Numbered from the stretch's first letter, positions 26,595 through 35,257 are shown. The stretch: 50,304 nt of DNA from Streptomyces griseus (GCA_002154345.1 MUNB01000051.1:1-50304), one strand, 5' to 3'. Numbers and translations are program-made. Notes: generated from the sequence alone by a model not told the origin.

Positions 26595-27845
26595 GTGAGT
26601 AGTGCCCGTGTTCTGGTTGCCTCCGCGTTCGAAGCGGAGCTCCAGCCTCTGACGTCCGCGTGTGCGGCTGCCGCTCTGCAGCATCACGGCGCCGACGTCG
26701 TCGGCTGGGACGCGCACCTGCTTCCCGACGCCATTCCGGAAGGCCCCTTCGACCTCACGCTCGTCTCCGTCCAGCAGTTCGAGGGTCTTGAGCGGGGGAT
26801 CGCCCTGGCGCGCAGGGTCTCGGAGGCGTACGGCACCACGGTCGTGACCTTCGGCCAGTACGCGCAGATGAACCACCGGGAGTTCCTCGAGGTCGCCGAC
26901 GGCATCATCATGGAAGAGCCCGAGCTCATCAGCGAGGAGCTGGCCCAGCTCGCCGCCGGCACCCTCGCGCTCGACGCTGTGCCCGCCCTGATGACCCGCA
27001 CGGGCATGCGGCCCAAGCCCCCGCGCCGGCGCATCTCGGTCACCAAGCCCGCGCGGGACCTGTTCCCCTCGCTCGTGCACTACCCGGCGCACCACTCGCC
27101 GTTCGGCCTGATGGGTAACATCGAGGCCTCCCGCGGCTGCCACCACAAGTGCACCTATTGCTCCGTCTACGGCGCGTACGACGGTGGCGTCGCCGCCTAC
27201 GACGCCGACAGCGTCCTGGCCGACGCACTGCAGCTGGCGGAGGAGGGCGTCCGGCACTTCTGCTTCATCGACGCCGAGTTCTTCAATTCGCGCACCATCG
27301 GCATCGGTGTCGTCGAGCGTCTCGTCGAGGCCATCGGCCCGATCACCTTCGAGTTCACGACGCGCGTCGACCACGTCCTGGACTACACGAAGGAGCTGGA
27401 GAAGCTCGTCTCGCTCGGTCTGCGCCGCGTCACCTGCGCCCTGGAGTTCCCCTCCAACCGCATCCTGCGCATCTTCGACAAGCACATCGACGTCGACCAC
27501 ATGCGCGAGGCGGTCGACGAGGCCGAGCGGATCGGCTTCGAGCTGTACCCGACGTTCATCCCCTTCACCCCGTGGATCGAGTACGAGGAGCTCCTCTGCT
27601 TCGAGGACTGGCTGGTCGAGACGGGCCTGGCGCGGGTCACCGACCCCACCGCCCTGCAGACCCGGCTGCTGCTCTTCAAGGGCTCCCCGCTGCTCTCCTC
27701 GCCGTGGATGGAGGACATCGCCACCGTCGACCGAGGCTTCTGGGTGGAGTGGACGCATCCCGACAAGCGCGTCGAGGAGCTCTGGCAGGAGCGCCGGACC
27801 GACGCCGAAGACGCCGGCAAGATCCGCTGCTGCGTGAAGTGCTGA
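26595..27845 (+). CDS. arsL: Radical SAM enzyme, ArsL-like (3-amino-3-carboxypropyl transfer to arsenite)
   Basis: A 416-residue protein. Residues about 4-130 form a Rossmann-like B12-binding-type domain (RVLVASAFEAEL) without a DxHxxG motif. The radical SAM core follows with the [4Fe-4S] motif CHHKCTYC (C-x3-C-x2-C). It ends in RCCVKC, a cysteine-rich tail like that of ArsL, which in Burkholderia gladioli transfers the aminocarboxypropyl group of SAM to As(III), giving hydroxyarsinothricin plus MTA. GTG at 26595 has a GGGGGGAAG ribosome-binding site; earlier in-frame starts would read through the promoter. ArsM downstream, ArsN and an MTA salvage operon in the same island all fit. Function is inferred from motifs and context. 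Confidence 0.82.
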   Translation: MSSARVLVASAFEAELQPLTSACAAAALQHHGADVVGWDAHLLPDAIPEGPFDLTLVSVQQFEGLERGIALARRVSEAYGTTVVTFGQYAQMNHREFLEVADGIIMEEPELISEELAQLAAGTLALDAVPALMTRTGMRPKPPRRRISVTKPARDLFPSLVHYPAHHSPFGLMGNIEASRGCHHKCTYCSVYGAYDGGVAAYDADSVLADALQLAEEGVRHFCFIDAEFFNSRTIGIGVVERLVEAIGPITFEFTTRVDHVLDYTKELEKLVSLGLRRVTCALEFPSNRILRIFDKHIDVDHMREAVDEAERIGFELYPTFIPFTPWIEYEELLCFEDWLVETGLARVTDPTALQTRLLLFKGSPLLSSPWMEDIATVDRGFWVEWTHPDKRVEELWQERRTDAEDAGKIRCCVKC

Positions 27846-27875
27846 CCCACCCGCTCACACGAAAAGGACACTGAC

Positions 27876-29135
27876 ATGGGTGGATCACCCCGCGTCGTCA
27901 TCTCCACCGGCCAGGCCCTCCCGGACATGGACTGGACCGGCGAGCTCGCCGGGCTCACCGACTCGTGGCCGTACCTCGGCCCCACCTGGCTGCGCGCCAC
28001 GGAGAAGGTGCTCCCCGACATCCAGCCCTGGCACACTCTCGCCCACCGCGCCCGCGGCGAACTGGCCCTCCTCCCCGGTTGCATCCTCACCACCCCGCCC
28101 GTCGTCGACCACGAGCCGCGCACCTACCTGGGGTGGCAGGCGCCCTCCGGCGAAGAGGTGTGCTGCGGCGCCGAGACCGACGCCGCGCGCAGCGCCGAGG
28201 TCGACGCCCTGGGAACCGAGCCCTTCTTCCCGACCCTCCTCCTCGGCTCCCCGCTGGGCTACCGCACCGAGGTCGCCTACAACTTCTGGACGCCGACCCT
28301 GATGGGGGCGATCGTCGACAAGCTCGTGCCCGCCGCCTTCGAAGCCGGCATCCGCTGCATCGTCGCCCCCTGGATCCCCAATCGGCGCGGCAACGACGCC
28401 CTCGTCGACGCGCTCAACGCAGCCGGAGCGTCCAGCACCTTCTGGGGCTACGAGGACTTCATGAGCCTCGACGCGCCGAACTGGGAAGGACACCTCGCCG
28501 CCCTGCCGCTGAAGAAGCGCCAGCGCATCAAGGGCGACGTCCGCCGCGCCGAGGCCGCCGGCGTGACGATCGAGCGCGTCGACGGCACCGACATCCGCCC
28601 CTACATCGCCCGCATCGCCGAACTCACCTGCCTCAACAGGGAGAAGAACGGCGCCGGCGAGGAGCCCGAGCACATCGTCGGTATCCTCTCCGCGCTCATC
28701 GACGAGGGCGCGGACGTCCGCGCCTACCTGGGCTACAAGGACGGCGCGTTGGTCGCCACCTGCGTCACCATCCGCAAGAACCACCGCCTCTTCCCGAAGT
28801 GGGCCGGCTTCGACTACGCGGCGATCGGCGAGCGCAGCGGCATCTACTTCGCCCTCGTCCTCGACGCGCCCGTCCGCGACGCCTACGCCGAAGGGCTGCG
28901 CACCGTCGAGTTCGGCGCCGGAGCCCACCAGGCGAAGGCGCTGCGCGGCTGCACGCCGCGCGAGGTCACCACCTCGATGCTGCTCTCCGACCCGGCGCTG
29001 CGGCCGCAGGCGAAAGCCTGGCTCGACGCTTTCGGCAACAGCAGGCGCGCCGCGTTCGGCGCCGCGTCCCCCGCCCCGGCCCAGCCCGCGAACCTGCCCC
29101 TCTTGGGCGGATCGGGCGACAGCTGCTGCGGCTGA
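27876..29135 (+). CDS. FemAB/GNAT-like protein (peptidoglycan-bridge aminoacyltransferase-like)
   Basis: A 419-residue soluble protein whose middle (ALPLKKRQRIKGDVRRAEAA) and later segments (YLGYKDGALVATCVT; FPKWAGFDYAAI) match the tandem-GNAT FemAB_like fold (COG3146 type, 'peptidogalycan biosynthesis/recognition'). FemAB-type enzymes transfer amino acids from aminoacyl-tRNA to amines. It ends in DSCCG, a vicinal cysteine pair able to bind As(III). It lies 30 bases after the arsL-like gene and 37 bases before the CobW gene, with the AAAAGGACACTGACATG leader typical of this operon. A role in tailoring the organoarsenical, such as aminoacylation or acylation, is inferred; it is not in the described minimal arsinothricin pathway. 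Confidence 0.7.
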   Translation: MGGSPRVVISTGQALPDMDWTGELAGLTDSWPYLGPTWLRATEKVLPDIQPWHTLAHRARGELALLPGCILTTPPVVDHEPRTYLGWQAPSGEEVCCGAETDAARSAEVDALGTEPFFPTLLLGSPLGYRTEVAYNFWTPTLMGAIVDKLVPAAFEAGIRCIVAPWIPNRRGNDALVDALNAAGASSTFWGYEDFMSLDAPNWEGHLAALPLKKRQRIKGDVRRAEAAGVTIERVDGTDIRPYIARIAELTCLNREKNGAGEEPEHIVGILSALIDEGADVRAYLGYKDGALVATCVTIRKNHRLFPKWAGFDYAAIGERSGIYFALVLDAPVRDAYAEGLRTVEFGAGAHQAKALRGCTPREVTTSMLLSDPALRPQAKAWLDAFGNSRRAAFGAASPAPAQPANLPLLGGSGDSCCG

Positions 29136-29172
29136 CCCCGCCCGACTCCACGACAAGGACGAGAAGGACCAC

Positions 29173-30279
29173 ATGATCACCTTCATCCCCCTGACCGGAT
29201 TCCTCGGGGCGGGCAAGACCACGACCATGACCGCCGCCGCGCTCGCGCTCCAGGCGCAGGGCCGCAAGGTCGCCGTCATCACCAACGACCAGGGCGTCGA
29301 ACTGGTCGACACCAAGCTGGTGCGCAGCAAGCTCGACAGCGTCGCCGAGGTCACCGGCGGCTGTTTCTGCTGCAAGTTCGAGGACCTCGTCGAGGCCATC
29401 GTCGCGCTCGTCGCCTCCGACAGCGTCGACACGGTGATCGCCGAAGCCGTCGGCAGCTGCACGGACCTCCAGGCCACCGTCGTACGACCGCTGCGCCAGT
29501 ACTACGGCGACGACATGGTCGTCGCCCCGCTGACCACCGTGGTCGACCCGCTGCGGCACCTGGCCTTCGCCCGTGCCGTCGAGCGGGGCGAGCCGGAGTC
29601 GGATCTGTCGTACCTCTTCCGCCAGCAGGTCACCGAGGCCGACGTCATTGCCGTGAACAAGCTGGACACCATCAAGGCCGACCGGGCCGAGGAGCTGCTC
29701 GCCTCGCTCCGCACGAGCAACCCCAAGGCGACCGTCGTCGGTTACTCGGCCACCACGGGCGCCCGCCTGGAGACGCTGCTCGACGCGTGGCAGGCGCCGG
29801 CGACGAACGAGGACGTCGTCCTCGACATCGACTACGACCGCTACGCGGCCGCCGAGGCCCAGCTCGCCTGGATGAACCAGGAGCTCGACCTCACCGCCGC
29901 CGGGGACGGTTTCGACGCGACCGCGTGGGCCCGCACCGTCCTTCAGGAGCTGTCCGGCTGGGCCGCGGAGCACGACGCCGTGATCGGCCATGCCAAGATC
30001 ACCGTGGAGACGGCCGACGGCGACTTCGCCAAGCTCAGCCTCACCGAGTCCGGCGCGCAGCCCACCCTCGACCGCGCCGCCGACGCGCACGCGCCGGCCG
30101 GCCGGGCCTTCGTCAACGCCCGGGTCGCCTGCGAGCCCGACGCCCTGGACGCGGCCGTCACCGAGGCCGTCAAGGCCGCCGACCTGGCCGCCGCCGTCAC
30201 CTCCTCGGCGACCACCCCGGTGTCGTTCAAGCCCTCCTACCCGCGCCCCGTGCACCGCCTCGCCCCCGCCGGCGCCTGA
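29173..30279 (+). CDS. CobW/G3E-family GTPase, putative metallochaperone
   Basis: A 368-residue P-loop GTPase with Walker A GFLGAGKTT (9-17), the metal-binding GGCFCC (CxCC) motif, a Walker B-like VIAEAVGS and the base-recognition VNKLD. The C-terminal domain is shorter and less conserved than in CobW_C proteins. G3E GTPases deliver metals such as Zn, Co or Ni to client enzymes. In this operon the client could be the radical SAM enzyme, the methyltransferase or an arsenic-loading step, where the CxCC motif might bind As(III) itself. It sits 37 bases after the FemAB-like gene and 19 bases before arsM. Confidence 0.82.
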   Translation: MITFIPLTGFLGAGKTTTMTAAALALQAQGRKVAVITNDQGVELVDTKLVRSKLDSVAEVTGGCFCCKFEDLVEAIVALVASDSVDTVIAEAVGSCTDLQATVVRPLRQYYGDDMVVAPLTTVVDPLRHLAFARAVERGEPESDLSYLFRQQVTEADVIAVNKLDTIKADRAEELLASLRTSNPKATVVGYSATTGARLETLLDAWQAPATNEDVVLDIDYDRYAAAEAQLAWMNQELDLTAAGDGFDATAWARTVLQELSGWAAEHDAVIGHAKITVETADGDFAKLSLTESGAQPTLDRAADAHAPAGRAFVNARVACEPDALDAAVTEAVKAADLAAAVTSSATTPVSFKPSYPRPVHRLAPAGA

Positions 30280-30298
30280 CCGAGAAGGACCACCCGTC

Positions 30299-31081
30299 AT
30301 GAGCGACACCACCACTGCCGGCAGCCTGCAGGAAGAGGTCCGGGAGTACTACCGGGCCAAGGCCGCGGAAGCCGAGACGAGCGGCGCCTGCTGCTCGCCC
30401 GACCCGCAGACCTTCGGTCCCGCCGCGTACGACGAGATCGGCCCCGGTACCGCCCCGGACGCCGCCCTCCTCGCCAGCCTCGGCTGCGGCAACCCGAGCG
30501 CCGTCGCCGAACTGCGCGAAGGCGAGACGGTCCTGGACCTCGGCTCCGGCGGCGGCCTGGACGTCATCCTCAGCGCCCGGCGCGTCGGCCCCGACGGCCG
30601 CGTCTTCGGCCTGGACTTCCTGGAGGAGATGCTCGCCCTCGCCGCGCGCAACGTCGCCGACGCCGAGATCGACAACGTCGTCCTCCTCAAGGGCACGATC
30701 GAGGCCATCCCGCTGCCCGCCGACACCGTCGACGTGATCATCTCCAACTGCGTGATCAACCTGTCGCTGAACAAGCCCGCCGTCTTCGCCGAGATGGCGC
30801 GCGTCCTCACCCCCGGCGGCCGCCTCGGCATCAGCGACGTCGTCGCAGAGGACCGGCTCAGCCCCGAGGAGCGGGCCGAACGGGGCGGACACAGCCAGTG
30901 CATCGCCGGCGCCCTCTCGGTGGCCGAGTACAAGGAACTCCTCGACGCGGTCGGCCTGAAGGACGCGGAGGTCGTGTTCACGCAGGAGGCGGCCGACGGC
31001 CTTCACGCCGCGATCATCCGCGCGCACAAGCCGGTCGATGCCGACGCGCAGGAGTGTGAGCCCGGCGGCACCTGCTGCTGA
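30299..31081 (+). CDS. arsM: As(III) S-adenosylmethionine methyltransferase (ArsM)
   Basis: A 260-residue class I methyltransferase. The SAM motif DLGSGGGLD is at 80-88. The arsenic-binding cysteines of ArsM are present: vicinal C31-C32 (GACCSP), C151 (SNCVINL) and C201 (HSQCIAGAL). A C-terminal GGTCC adds a further cysteine pair. In the arsinothricin pathway ArsM methylates trivalent hydroxyarsinothricin; in general resistance it methylates arsenite. Its place in the arsL-like operon points to the first role. ATG at 30299 has AGAAGG upstream. A strong terminator follows at 31098. Confidence 0.92.
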   Translation: MSDTTTAGSLQEEVREYYRAKAAEAETSGACCSPDPQTFGPAAYDEIGPGTAPDAALLASLGCGNPSAVAELREGETVLDLGSGGGLDVILSARRVGPDGRVFGLDFLEEMLALAARNVADAEIDNVVLLKGTIEAIPLPADTVDVIISNCVINLSLNKPAVFAEMARVLTPGGRLGISDVVAEDRLSPEERAERGGHSQCIAGALSVAEYKELLDAVGLKDAEVVFTQEAADGLHAAIIRAHKPVDADAQECEPGGTCC

Positions 31082-31097
31082 GCACGTCATCGCACAC

Positions 31098-31134
31098 GAA
31101 CCGTGGCCGGAGCGCACAGCTCCGGCCACGGTTC
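31098..31134 (+). terminator. Terminator of the arsL-arsM operon
   Basis: A perfect 16-base inverted repeat (GAACCGTGGCCGGAGC with its complement) closes on a 5-base loop, 16 bases after the arsM stop. It clearly ends the biosynthetic operon. Confidence 0.85.
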
Positions 31135-31486
31135 GCACCGTTGTACTCGCCCGCGTCCCCTCGTGACCGTGGGCGGACGACCACGCTCCCGATGGCTCGA
31201 CCGGTCCGCACTCCGCCGCTGCCGACGGTGTGGAGGCGATCCCCGTGGCCGCCAAGGATTCCCATGTCCTCCACACCGTCCGCTTCCTGACCAGGCGCCG
31301 GGCCGGTGCCAGCATCCGGTACGCCGTCAACCCCCGTTGCATCACCGAGTTCCCCAGCGCCGCCGACATCCTCATCGGCGCACCGGTCCACTCGTGCGGG
31401 GAACCGGAATCCAGCTGAAGGCCCTGCGGTCGCAGCCGTTCCGCAGGCGTCTGCCGAGCAGGTCCGAACCGTGAGCAGAGCAGATC

Positions 31487-31513
31487 AGCCGGCAACGCGT
31501 TCCGTTGCCGGCT
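31487..31513. terminator. Hairpin in the arsM-arsT gap
   Basis: Perfect 11-base arms (AGCCGGCAACG and complement) with a 5-base loop. It is a plausible intrinsic terminator for either strand. Confidence 0.5.
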
Positions 31514-31590
31514 CCTTGTGCTCACGTGCCGCCGTACGAAGACGAGAGACCGGTTGGGGTACGACTCGTCGAGCCGACCTGTGGAATGTG

Positions 31591-31636
31591 CCAGCTCCTG
31601 CCCGGCAGGTCCGCCAACGCGACGGGCAGGAGCTGG
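31591..31636 (-). terminator. Terminator downstream of the arsC-arsT operon
   Basis: Perfect 14-base arms (CCAGCTCCTGCCCG and complement) flank an 18-base interior, 42 bases past the arsT-remnant stop on the minus strand. Confidence 0.6.
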
Positions 31637-31677
31637 TGTTCATGGGGAGTGCCGACAGCGTGGGCTTCGCTGGGGCC

Positions 31678-32244
31678 TCAGGCCGCGACGGTGACGCTCG
31701 CGGCGGCCTTGCGCTTGTCGGCAAGGGCGGCGAGGTACCGCTCCGCGTCGAGTGCGGCCTGGCAGCCGGAGCCCGCGGCCGTGATGGCCTGGCGGTAGGT
31801 GTGGTCGACGACGTCGCCGGCGGCGAAGACTCCCGGCAGGTTCGTGCGGGTGGAGGTGTCGCGCAGGACGACGCCGGCGCGCATGCCGTTCTCGGCCTTG
31901 ATCTCCGCGATCTCGCTGTCGGTGACTTCCTTGATGTCTCCGGTCAGGTCGACGGAGACGATGTCGTCGTCGATCATCTCCGCGCCGAAGCGTTCGGCCT
32001 GGGCCCTCATGTTGTCCATGAGGTCGGGTCCGTCGATTCCGGTGGGGAAGCCGGGGAAGTTCTCGACCTCGGTCGTCGTGGTCAGGGACCCTCCGACGAA
32101 GATCGAGCTGCCGAAGAGCAGGGGCCTGAGCTGGGCGCGGGCCGTGTAGAGGGCTGCGGTGTATCCGGCGGGTCCGGAGCCTATGACGATCACCTCACGG
32201 ACGTCGTCCACGGTCGCAGGGTTCGAGTCGGTCAAGAGAGTCAC
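31678..32244 (-). CDS. arsT: Internally deleted thioredoxin reductase (ArsT remnant)
   Basis: A 188-residue protein with the FAD-binding start of thioredoxin reductase ([20 protein letters not shown]) and its authentic C-terminus ([20 protein letters not shown], then [20 protein letters not shown]). The normal ~320-residue protein is missing its centre: the redox CATC motif and NADPH-binding domain are absent. A fragment ([20 protein letters not shown]) survives in the middle, so two separate deletions occurred and both kept the frame. It cannot reduce thioredoxin. GTG at 32244 overlaps the arsC stop (GTGA), as expected for the arsC-arsT order in Streptomyces arsRBOCT loci. It could be a pseudogene or a retained FAD-binding domain. 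Confidence 0.75.
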   Translation of the reverse strand: MTLLTDSNPATVDDVREVIVIGSGPAGYTAALYTARAQLRPLLFGSSIFVGGSLTTTTEVENFPGFPTGIDGPDLMDNMRAQAERFGAEMIDDDIVSVDLTGDIKEVTDSEIAEIKAENGMRAGVVLRDTSTRTNLPGVFAAGDVVDHTYRQAITAAGSGCQAALDAERYLAALADKRKAAASVTVAA

Positions 32245-32660
32245 GCCTCCTGCTTCGCGTCGATCTCGGCGATGAGGCCCTCGATCAGGACCTTGATCTC
32301 GTCACGGATCGGGCGGACGGCCTCGATACCCTGGCCGGCCGGATCCTCCAGGGCCCAGTCGAGGTACTTCTTGCCGGGGAAGACCGGGCAGGCGTCGCCG
32401 CAGCCCATGGTGATGACGTAGTCGGACGCCTGGACGGCCTCGGTGGTCAGCACCTTGGGCTGCTGGTCGGAGATGTCGACGCCGACCTCGGCCATGGCCT
32501 CGAGGGCGGCCGGGTTGACCTGGTCGCCAGGAATCGAACCGGCGGAGCGGACCTCGACGCGGTCGCCGGCCAGGTGGCGCAGGAATCCGGCGGCCATCTG
32601 GGAGCGGCCCGCGTTGTGGACGCAGACGAAGAGCACGGACGCGAGCGGAGCGGTGGTCAT
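32241..32660 (-). CDS. arsC: Arsenate reductase, low-molecular-weight phosphatase type (ArsC)
   Basis: A 139-residue reductase with the catalytic P-loop C13-x5-R19 ([11 protein letters not shown]) and a downstream [12 protein letters not shown] carrying the resolving cysteines. It reduces arsenate to arsenite for export by Acr3 or use by ArsM/ArsL, drawing electrons from thioredoxin or mycothiol; the matching reductase gene next door is internally deleted. It is divergent from arsR-acr3 across a 71-base promoter gap. Confidence 0.92.
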   Translation of the reverse strand: MTTAPLASVLFVCVHNAGRSQMAAGFLRHLAGDRVEVRSAGSIPGDQVNPAALEAMAEVGVDISDQQPKVLTTEAVQASDYVITMGCGDACPVFPGKKYLDWALEDPAGQGIEAVRPIRDEIKVLIEGLIAEIDAKQEA

Positions 32661-32731
32661 CAGTTCTTCCTTGCCGGCAAGAGGTCAGCCCCGGCTGGTA
32701 TCAGCAGCGAGTGATGTGACAGTATCAGTCC
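32661..32731. promoter_or_regulatory. Divergent arsC / arsR-acr3 control region
   Basis: This 71-base gap separates divergent arsC and arsR. It has a repeated GTATCAG element (within GGTATCAGCAG and CAGTATCAGTC) with TGATGTGACA between, likely an ArsR operator controlling both directions. Promoter boxes could not be fixed with confidence. Confidence 0.5.
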
Positions 32732-33040
32732 ATGATGACGTCAGTCGATACTGATCTGATCCGGGTTCTGGCGGATCCCCTCAGGCTCCAGATCGTGACC
32801 CTGCTCGCCCGCGAGACCCTCTGCACCACCCACCTCGTCGAGGAGACGGGCGCCAAGCAGACCAACCTCTCCAACCACCTGCGCGTGCTGCGCGAGGCCG
32901 GTGTGGTGGAGACGGAGCCCTGCGGTCGCTTCACGTACTACCGCCTGAAGCCGGACGTCATCGCCCAGCTGGCCGGCCAGTTCGCCGACCTGGCCGCATC
33001 CGCCCGTACCGCTGCCGAGAACAAGAGGGCCTGTCCGTGA
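32732..33040 (+). CDS. arsR: ArsR-family arsenic-responsive repressor (arsR-acr3)
   Basis: A 102-residue winged-helix repressor (TTHLVEETGAKQTNLSNHLR as recognition helices; YYRL wing). Cysteines in ETLCTTH and TEPCGRF are candidate As(III) ligands, as in actinobacterial ArsR types. ATG at 32732 or 32735 may start it. GTGA overlap couples it to acr3. It is closely similar to the arsR at 36239, suggesting the arsC/arsR pair was duplicated. Confidence 0.9.
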   Translation: MMTSVDTDLIRVLADPLRLQIVTLLARETLCTTHLVEETGAKQTNLSNHLRVLREAGVVETEPCGRFTYYRLKPDVIAQLAGQFADLAASARTAAENKRACP

Positions 33041-34119
33041 CCCCCACCCAAGCCCCCTCTCAGGCGGCGGATTCCTCGGTCGTCGCGAAGCTGTCGACGC
33101 TGGACCGCTTCCTCGCCGTCTGGATACTCCTCGCCATGGGCCTCGGCCTCGGGCTCGGGCGGCTGATCCCCGGCCTGAACGACGCTTTGGCCGAGGTCGA
33201 GATCGGCGGCATTTCACTGCCCATCGCCGTGGGCCTGCTGATCATGATGTACCCGGTACTCGCCAAGGTCCGGTACGACAGGCTCGACGCCGTCACCGGC
33301 GACAAGAAACTCATGGTCTCGTCGCTCATCGTCAACTGGGTCCTCGGCCCGGCGCTCATGTTCGCGCTGGCCTGGATCTTCCTGCCGGACCTGCCCGAGT
33401 ACCGCACCGGCCTGATCATCGTCGGCCTGGCCCGCTGCATCGCCATGGTCATCATCTGGAACGACCTCGCCTGCGGCGACCGCGAGGCCGCCGCCGTCCT
33501 CGTCGCCCTGAACTCCGTCTTCCAGGTCATCGCCTTCGGCGTCCTGGGCTGGTTCTACCTCGACCTGCTGCCCGGCTGGCTCGGCCTCGGCGAGGGCGAG
33601 ACGCTCGACATCTCGATGGGGAAGATCGCCCTGAACGTCGTCATCTTCCTCGGCGTTCCGTTGGCGGCCGGGTTCCTCACCCGCCGGATCGGTGAGAGGA
33701 GGATGGGCCGGGAGCAGTACGAGACGAGGTTCCTGCCGAAGACCGGACCGTGGGCGCTCTACGGGTTGCTCTTCACGATCGTCATCCTCTTCGCCCTTCA
33801 GGGGAAGACCGTCACCTCGCAGCCGCTGGACGTCGCGAGGATCGCGCTGCCGCTCCTCGTCTACTTCGCGGTGATGTGGTTCGGCACCTTCGCCCTCGGC
33901 AAGGCGATCGGCCTCACCTACGACCGCACCGCAACGCTCGCCTTCACCGCCGCCGGCAACAACTTCGAGCTCGCCATCGCCGTCGCCATCGCCACCTTCG
34001 GCGTCACCTCCGGCCAGGCCCTCTCCGGAGTCGTCGGCCCCCTCATCGAGGTCCCGGTCCTGGTCGCGCTCGTGTACGTGTCGCTGGCCTGGCGCAGGAA
34101 GTTCGCCCCTGCCCAGTAG
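33037..34119 (+). CDS. acr3: Arsenite efflux permease (Acr3)
   Basis: A 360-residue carrier with about ten membrane helices. The conserved cysteine lies in LARCIAMVIIWNDLACG and the conserved glutamate in AAGNNFELAIAVAIATFG, both hallmarks of Acr3 arsenite/H+ antiporters. GTG at 33037 overlaps the arsR stop (GTGA). It expels As(III) and is probably the main arsenite resistance determinant of the island. It lies upstream of arsO on the same strand. Confidence 0.93.
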   Translation: MTPTQAPSQAADSSVVAKLSTLDRFLAVWILLAMGLGLGLGRLIPGLNDALAEVEIGGISLPIAVGLLIMMYPVLAKVRYDRLDAVTGDKKLMVSSLIVNWVLGPALMFALAWIFLPDLPEYRTGLIIVGLARCIAMVIIWNDLACGDREAAAVLVALNSVFQVIAFGVLGWFYLDLLPGWLGLGEGETLDISMGKIALNVVIFLGVPLAAGFLTRRIGERRMGREQYETRFLPKTGPWALYGLLFTIVILFALQGKTVTSQPLDVARIALPLLVYFAVMWFGTFALGKAIGLTYDRTATLAFTAAGNNFELAIAVAIATFGVTSGQALSGVVGPLIEVPVLVALVYVSLAWRRKFAPAQ

Positions 34120-34198
34120 TAGCCCCGCCGAAACGCTACTCTGCGCCTCGCCTCTCCGCGGGGGCGAGGTGCAGCCGTATGAAGGGAAAGGCGATGAG

Positions 34199-35257
34199 AT
34201 GAGCAAGGCACTCGATGTCGTCGTGATCGGCGGTGGCCAGTCGGGACTCGCCGTCGGATACCACCTGCGCCGCCTCGGCGGCCTCGACTTCGCCGTCCTG
34301 GACGCGCAGCCCGCGCCGGGTGGGGCCTGGCGACACGCGTGGGACTCGTTGCACCTCTTCTCGCCGGCCGCGTACTCCTCCCTGCCCGGTCGCCTCATGG
34401 CGCCACAACAGGGGGAGACGTATCCCGAGGCCGCCCACGTCGTCGACTACCTCACCGACTACGAGCAGCGCTACGAGCTCCCCGTGCAGCGGTTCGTTCG
34501 CGCGGAGGCGGTCCGCCGCGACGGAGAGTACCTTCGCGTCGAGACCGATTCCGGTGTCTGGCGCGCCCGCGCCGTCGTCAGTGCCACCGGAACGTGGTCA
34601 CGGCCGTTCCTTCCCTCTGTCCCGGGCCGTGGCTCATTTCTGGGGCGGCAGCTTCACACCGTCGAGTACCGCACCCCAGGTGAGTTCGCCGGAATGCGGG
34701 TCATCGTCGTCGGCGGCGGGAACTCCGGAGCGCAGATCGCCGCCGATCTCGCGTACGACACCGACCTCACCTGGGTCACTCAGCGGCCCGCACGGTTCCT
34801 GGCCGACGACATCGACGGCCACGCCCTCTTCGACCACGCCACGGCCCGCCGCCGCGCCCTCGACGAAGGCCGCACCGACGGCGGGGGAGTCGCCTCCCTC
34901 GGTGACATCGTCGCCGTTCCGCCCGTACGCGAAGCCCGCGACGCGGGCCTCCTCACGTCGCAGCCGATGTTCACGCGCGTGACGGAGACCCGCGTCGAGT
35001 GGGCTGACGGGACGCGGGCCGAGGCTGACGCGATCATCTGGTGCACCGGCTTCCGTCCCGCTCTCGCCCACCTTGCCCCACTCGGGCTACGCGGTCCGCG
35101 CGGACACATCCCCACCTGGGGGACAGAGGCTCTCGAAGAGCCCCGCCTTCATCTGCTCGGGTACGGCGACTGGACCGGGCCGGCCTCAGCGACCCTTGTC
35201 GGCGTCGGCCGTCCCGCACGCGAGGCCGCGCGGTCCATCGCAGCCCTCCTGCGCTGA
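34199..35257 (+). CDS. arsO: Flavin-dependent monooxygenase (ArsO)
   Basis: A 352-residue flavoprotein with FAD motif VIGGGQSGLAVGYHL (GxGxxG near residue 11) and a second NADP motif VIVVGGGNSGAQIAADL, the layout of class B monooxygenases/ArsO. It has the acr3-arsO order of Streptomyces arsRBOCT clusters. Its reaction on arsenic is not firmly established. ATG at 34199 has GAAGGGAAAGG upstream; a GTG at 34169 is in frame but poorer. Confidence 0.83.
   Translation: MSKALDVVVIGGGQSGLAVGYHLRRLGGLDFAVLDAQPAPGGAWRHAWDSLHLFSPAAYSSLPGRLMAPQQGETYPEAAHVVDYLTDYEQRYELPVQRFVRAEAVRRDGEYLRVETDSGVWRARAVVSATGTWSRPFLPSVPGRGSFLGRQLHTVEYRTPGEFAGMRVIVVGGGNSGAQIAADLAYDTDLTWVTQRPARFLADDIDGHALFDHATARRRALDEGRTDGGGVASLGDIVAVPPVREARDAGLLTSQPMFTRVTETRVEWADGTRAEADAIIWCTGFRPALAHLAPLGLRGPRGHIPTWGTEALEEPRLHLLGYGDWTGPASATLVGVGRPAREAARSIAALLR

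Larger units (their letters stand above)
31135..31677. other. Gene-free gap between arsM and the arsT remnant
   Basis: No reading frame here has a recognisable domain or a good ribosome-binding site. Apart from two hairpins (31487-31513 and 31591-31636) nothing functional is seen. Its composition is like coding DNA, so it may hold unrecognised gene remains. Confidence 0.5.

Noticed and set aside
31230..31418. Small plus-strand frame in the arsM-arsT gap
   Set aside because: No ribosome-binding site, no recognisable domain and ordinary non-coding character.
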